Source: Dermabacteraceae bacterium TAE3-ERU27
GTDB lineage: Bacteria > Actinomycetota > Actinomycetes > Actinomycetales > Dermabacteraceae
Direction: 5' to 3'
Assembly: GCA_019218415.1 (NCBI GenBank)
Contig: JAHUUL010000005.1
Coordinates: 37,209-101,208 of the forward strand
DNA length: 64,000 nucleotides
In this document: positions 63,772 to 64,000 of the stretch, one piece after another
Position numbering within the stretch: position 1 is the stretch's first letter
Layout of the letters: each line of letters opens with the position of its first letter
The notes under the pieces: model-generated
The model's input: only the letters and a program-made list of their open reading frames with translations
Told to the model about the DNA's origin: nothing
Database searches by the model: none
Program-made: the position numbers and the translations under genes

Positions 63772-63808
63772 AGAGGGGGTTCCCGGCTTATAGCCGGGAA
63801 CCCCCTCT
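63772..63808 (+). terminator. Terminator after leuS
   Basis: Perfect 17-bp stem, 63772-63788 with 63792-63808, loop TAT, followed by TTTTCTGTTT. Confidence 0.93.
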
Positions 63809-63838
63809 TTTCTGTTTCCTGCTTTACCTCGCCCGGGG

Positions 63839-63952
63839 TTAACCGCCCAGGTGCCGCTGCACGCTGCGGCGCAGCGGCGCCAGCACCAGCAGCTCCAGGC
63901 AGACGGTGAGCACGATCATGAGCAGCGTGGAGGCGAACACGTCGGCGGTGTA
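63839..63952 (-). CDS. C-terminus of a membrane protein, possibly ABC permease
   Basis: 37 codons before the TAA at 63839-63841. It has one hydrophobic helix (TLLMIVLTVCLELLVLAPL) and a basic end (RRSVQRHLGG), which resembles the last helix of nitrate/sulfonate/thiamine-type ABC permeases. The rest is lost where the sequence turns into a G homopolymer. Family assignment is weak. Confidence 0.45.
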   Translation of the reverse strand, partial: YTADVFASTLLMIVLTVCLELLVLAPLRRSVQRHLGG

Positions 63953-64000
63953 GGGAGGGCGGGGGGTTGGGGAAGGGGGTGGGGGGGGGGGGGGGGGGGG
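63953..64000. other. Poly-G run at the window end, probable artefact
   Basis: From about 63953 the sequence becomes almost pure G, with the last 29 bases or so a single G run. Real coding sequence of the permease-like gene should continue here. This looks like a two-colour-chemistry poly-G tail at a contig end. Confidence 0.8.

Overview
The window is a stretch of high-GC chromosome from an actinobacterium, most likely a member of the Actinomycetales (Actinomycetaceae or a close relative); the genus cannot be fixed from the sequence. The evidence is Lsr2, ClpC, a SepX/GlpR-like divisome protein, the lysS-panC-DUF2520-PH-domain order, DUF3180 beside folK, a Rv2747-type ArgA, DUF4032 and GTG starts. 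Most of it is dense core metabolism and information processing. No prophage, integrase, transposase or CRISPR array is visible. The last ~50 bases collapse into a G homopolymer that looks like an assembly or sequencing artefact at a contig end.

Layout. 1-2 kb: end of nrdE and complete nrdF, separated by a strong hairpin. The NrdF carries the Q/S/K substitutions of the metal-free class Ie radical subunit. 2-5.4 kb: cell-surface region with an SLH-CAP protein, a ~510-base A/T-richer intergenic region, and two convergent paralogous Tat-exported proteins of unknown function. 5.4-8.7 kb: Rossmann protein, trhO, a lipoprotein, tRNA-Ala(CGC), inositol-phosphatase family protein. 8.7-12 kb: molybdate importer (fused modBC, modA) and an HTH-Mop regulator. 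12-17.6 kb: SepX/GlpR-like protein, 5-formyl-THF cyclo-ligase, YibE/F, FmdB, SAF protein, mscL, small membrane protein, argA. 17.6-22.9 kb: clpC, mqo, an aldose epimerase. 22.9-30 kb: a full tryptophan operon trpL-E-G-D-CF-BA with a visible attenuator whose 13-residue leader peptide holds three tandem Trp codons. 30-36.2 kb: lsr2, a 55-residue membrane protein, lysS, panC, DUF2520 protein, two PH-domain proteins. 36.2-45 kb: DUF3180, folBK, folP, folE, ftsH, hpt, tilS, dacB, then ppa. 45-50 kb: membrane protein, def, MsiK/UgpC-type ATPase, DUF4032 kinase-like protein, rlmB. 50-58 kb: cysS, holin-like protein, an unusual LacI-family regulator, a degenerate acetyl-CoA-synthetase-like protein, sdaA, a DEAD-box helicase. 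58-64 kb: panD, an intergenic repeat cluster, S9 peptidase, leuS, the end of a permease-like gene.

How the genes work together. The folate genes (folE, folP, folBK) lie directly behind ftsH with overlapping reading frames, and the 5-formyl-THF cyclo-ligase elsewhere recycles folate. panC and panD feed pantothenate/CoA but lie 25 kb apart. All seven tryptophan activities downstream of chorismate are encoded by five structural genes, two of them fusions, under attenuation control. The most noteworthy items are the class Ie ribonucleotide reductase, the leaderless trp attenuator, the beta-alpha order TrpBA fusion, and the AcsA-like pseudoenzyme coupled to a LacI-family gene with an atypical hinge.
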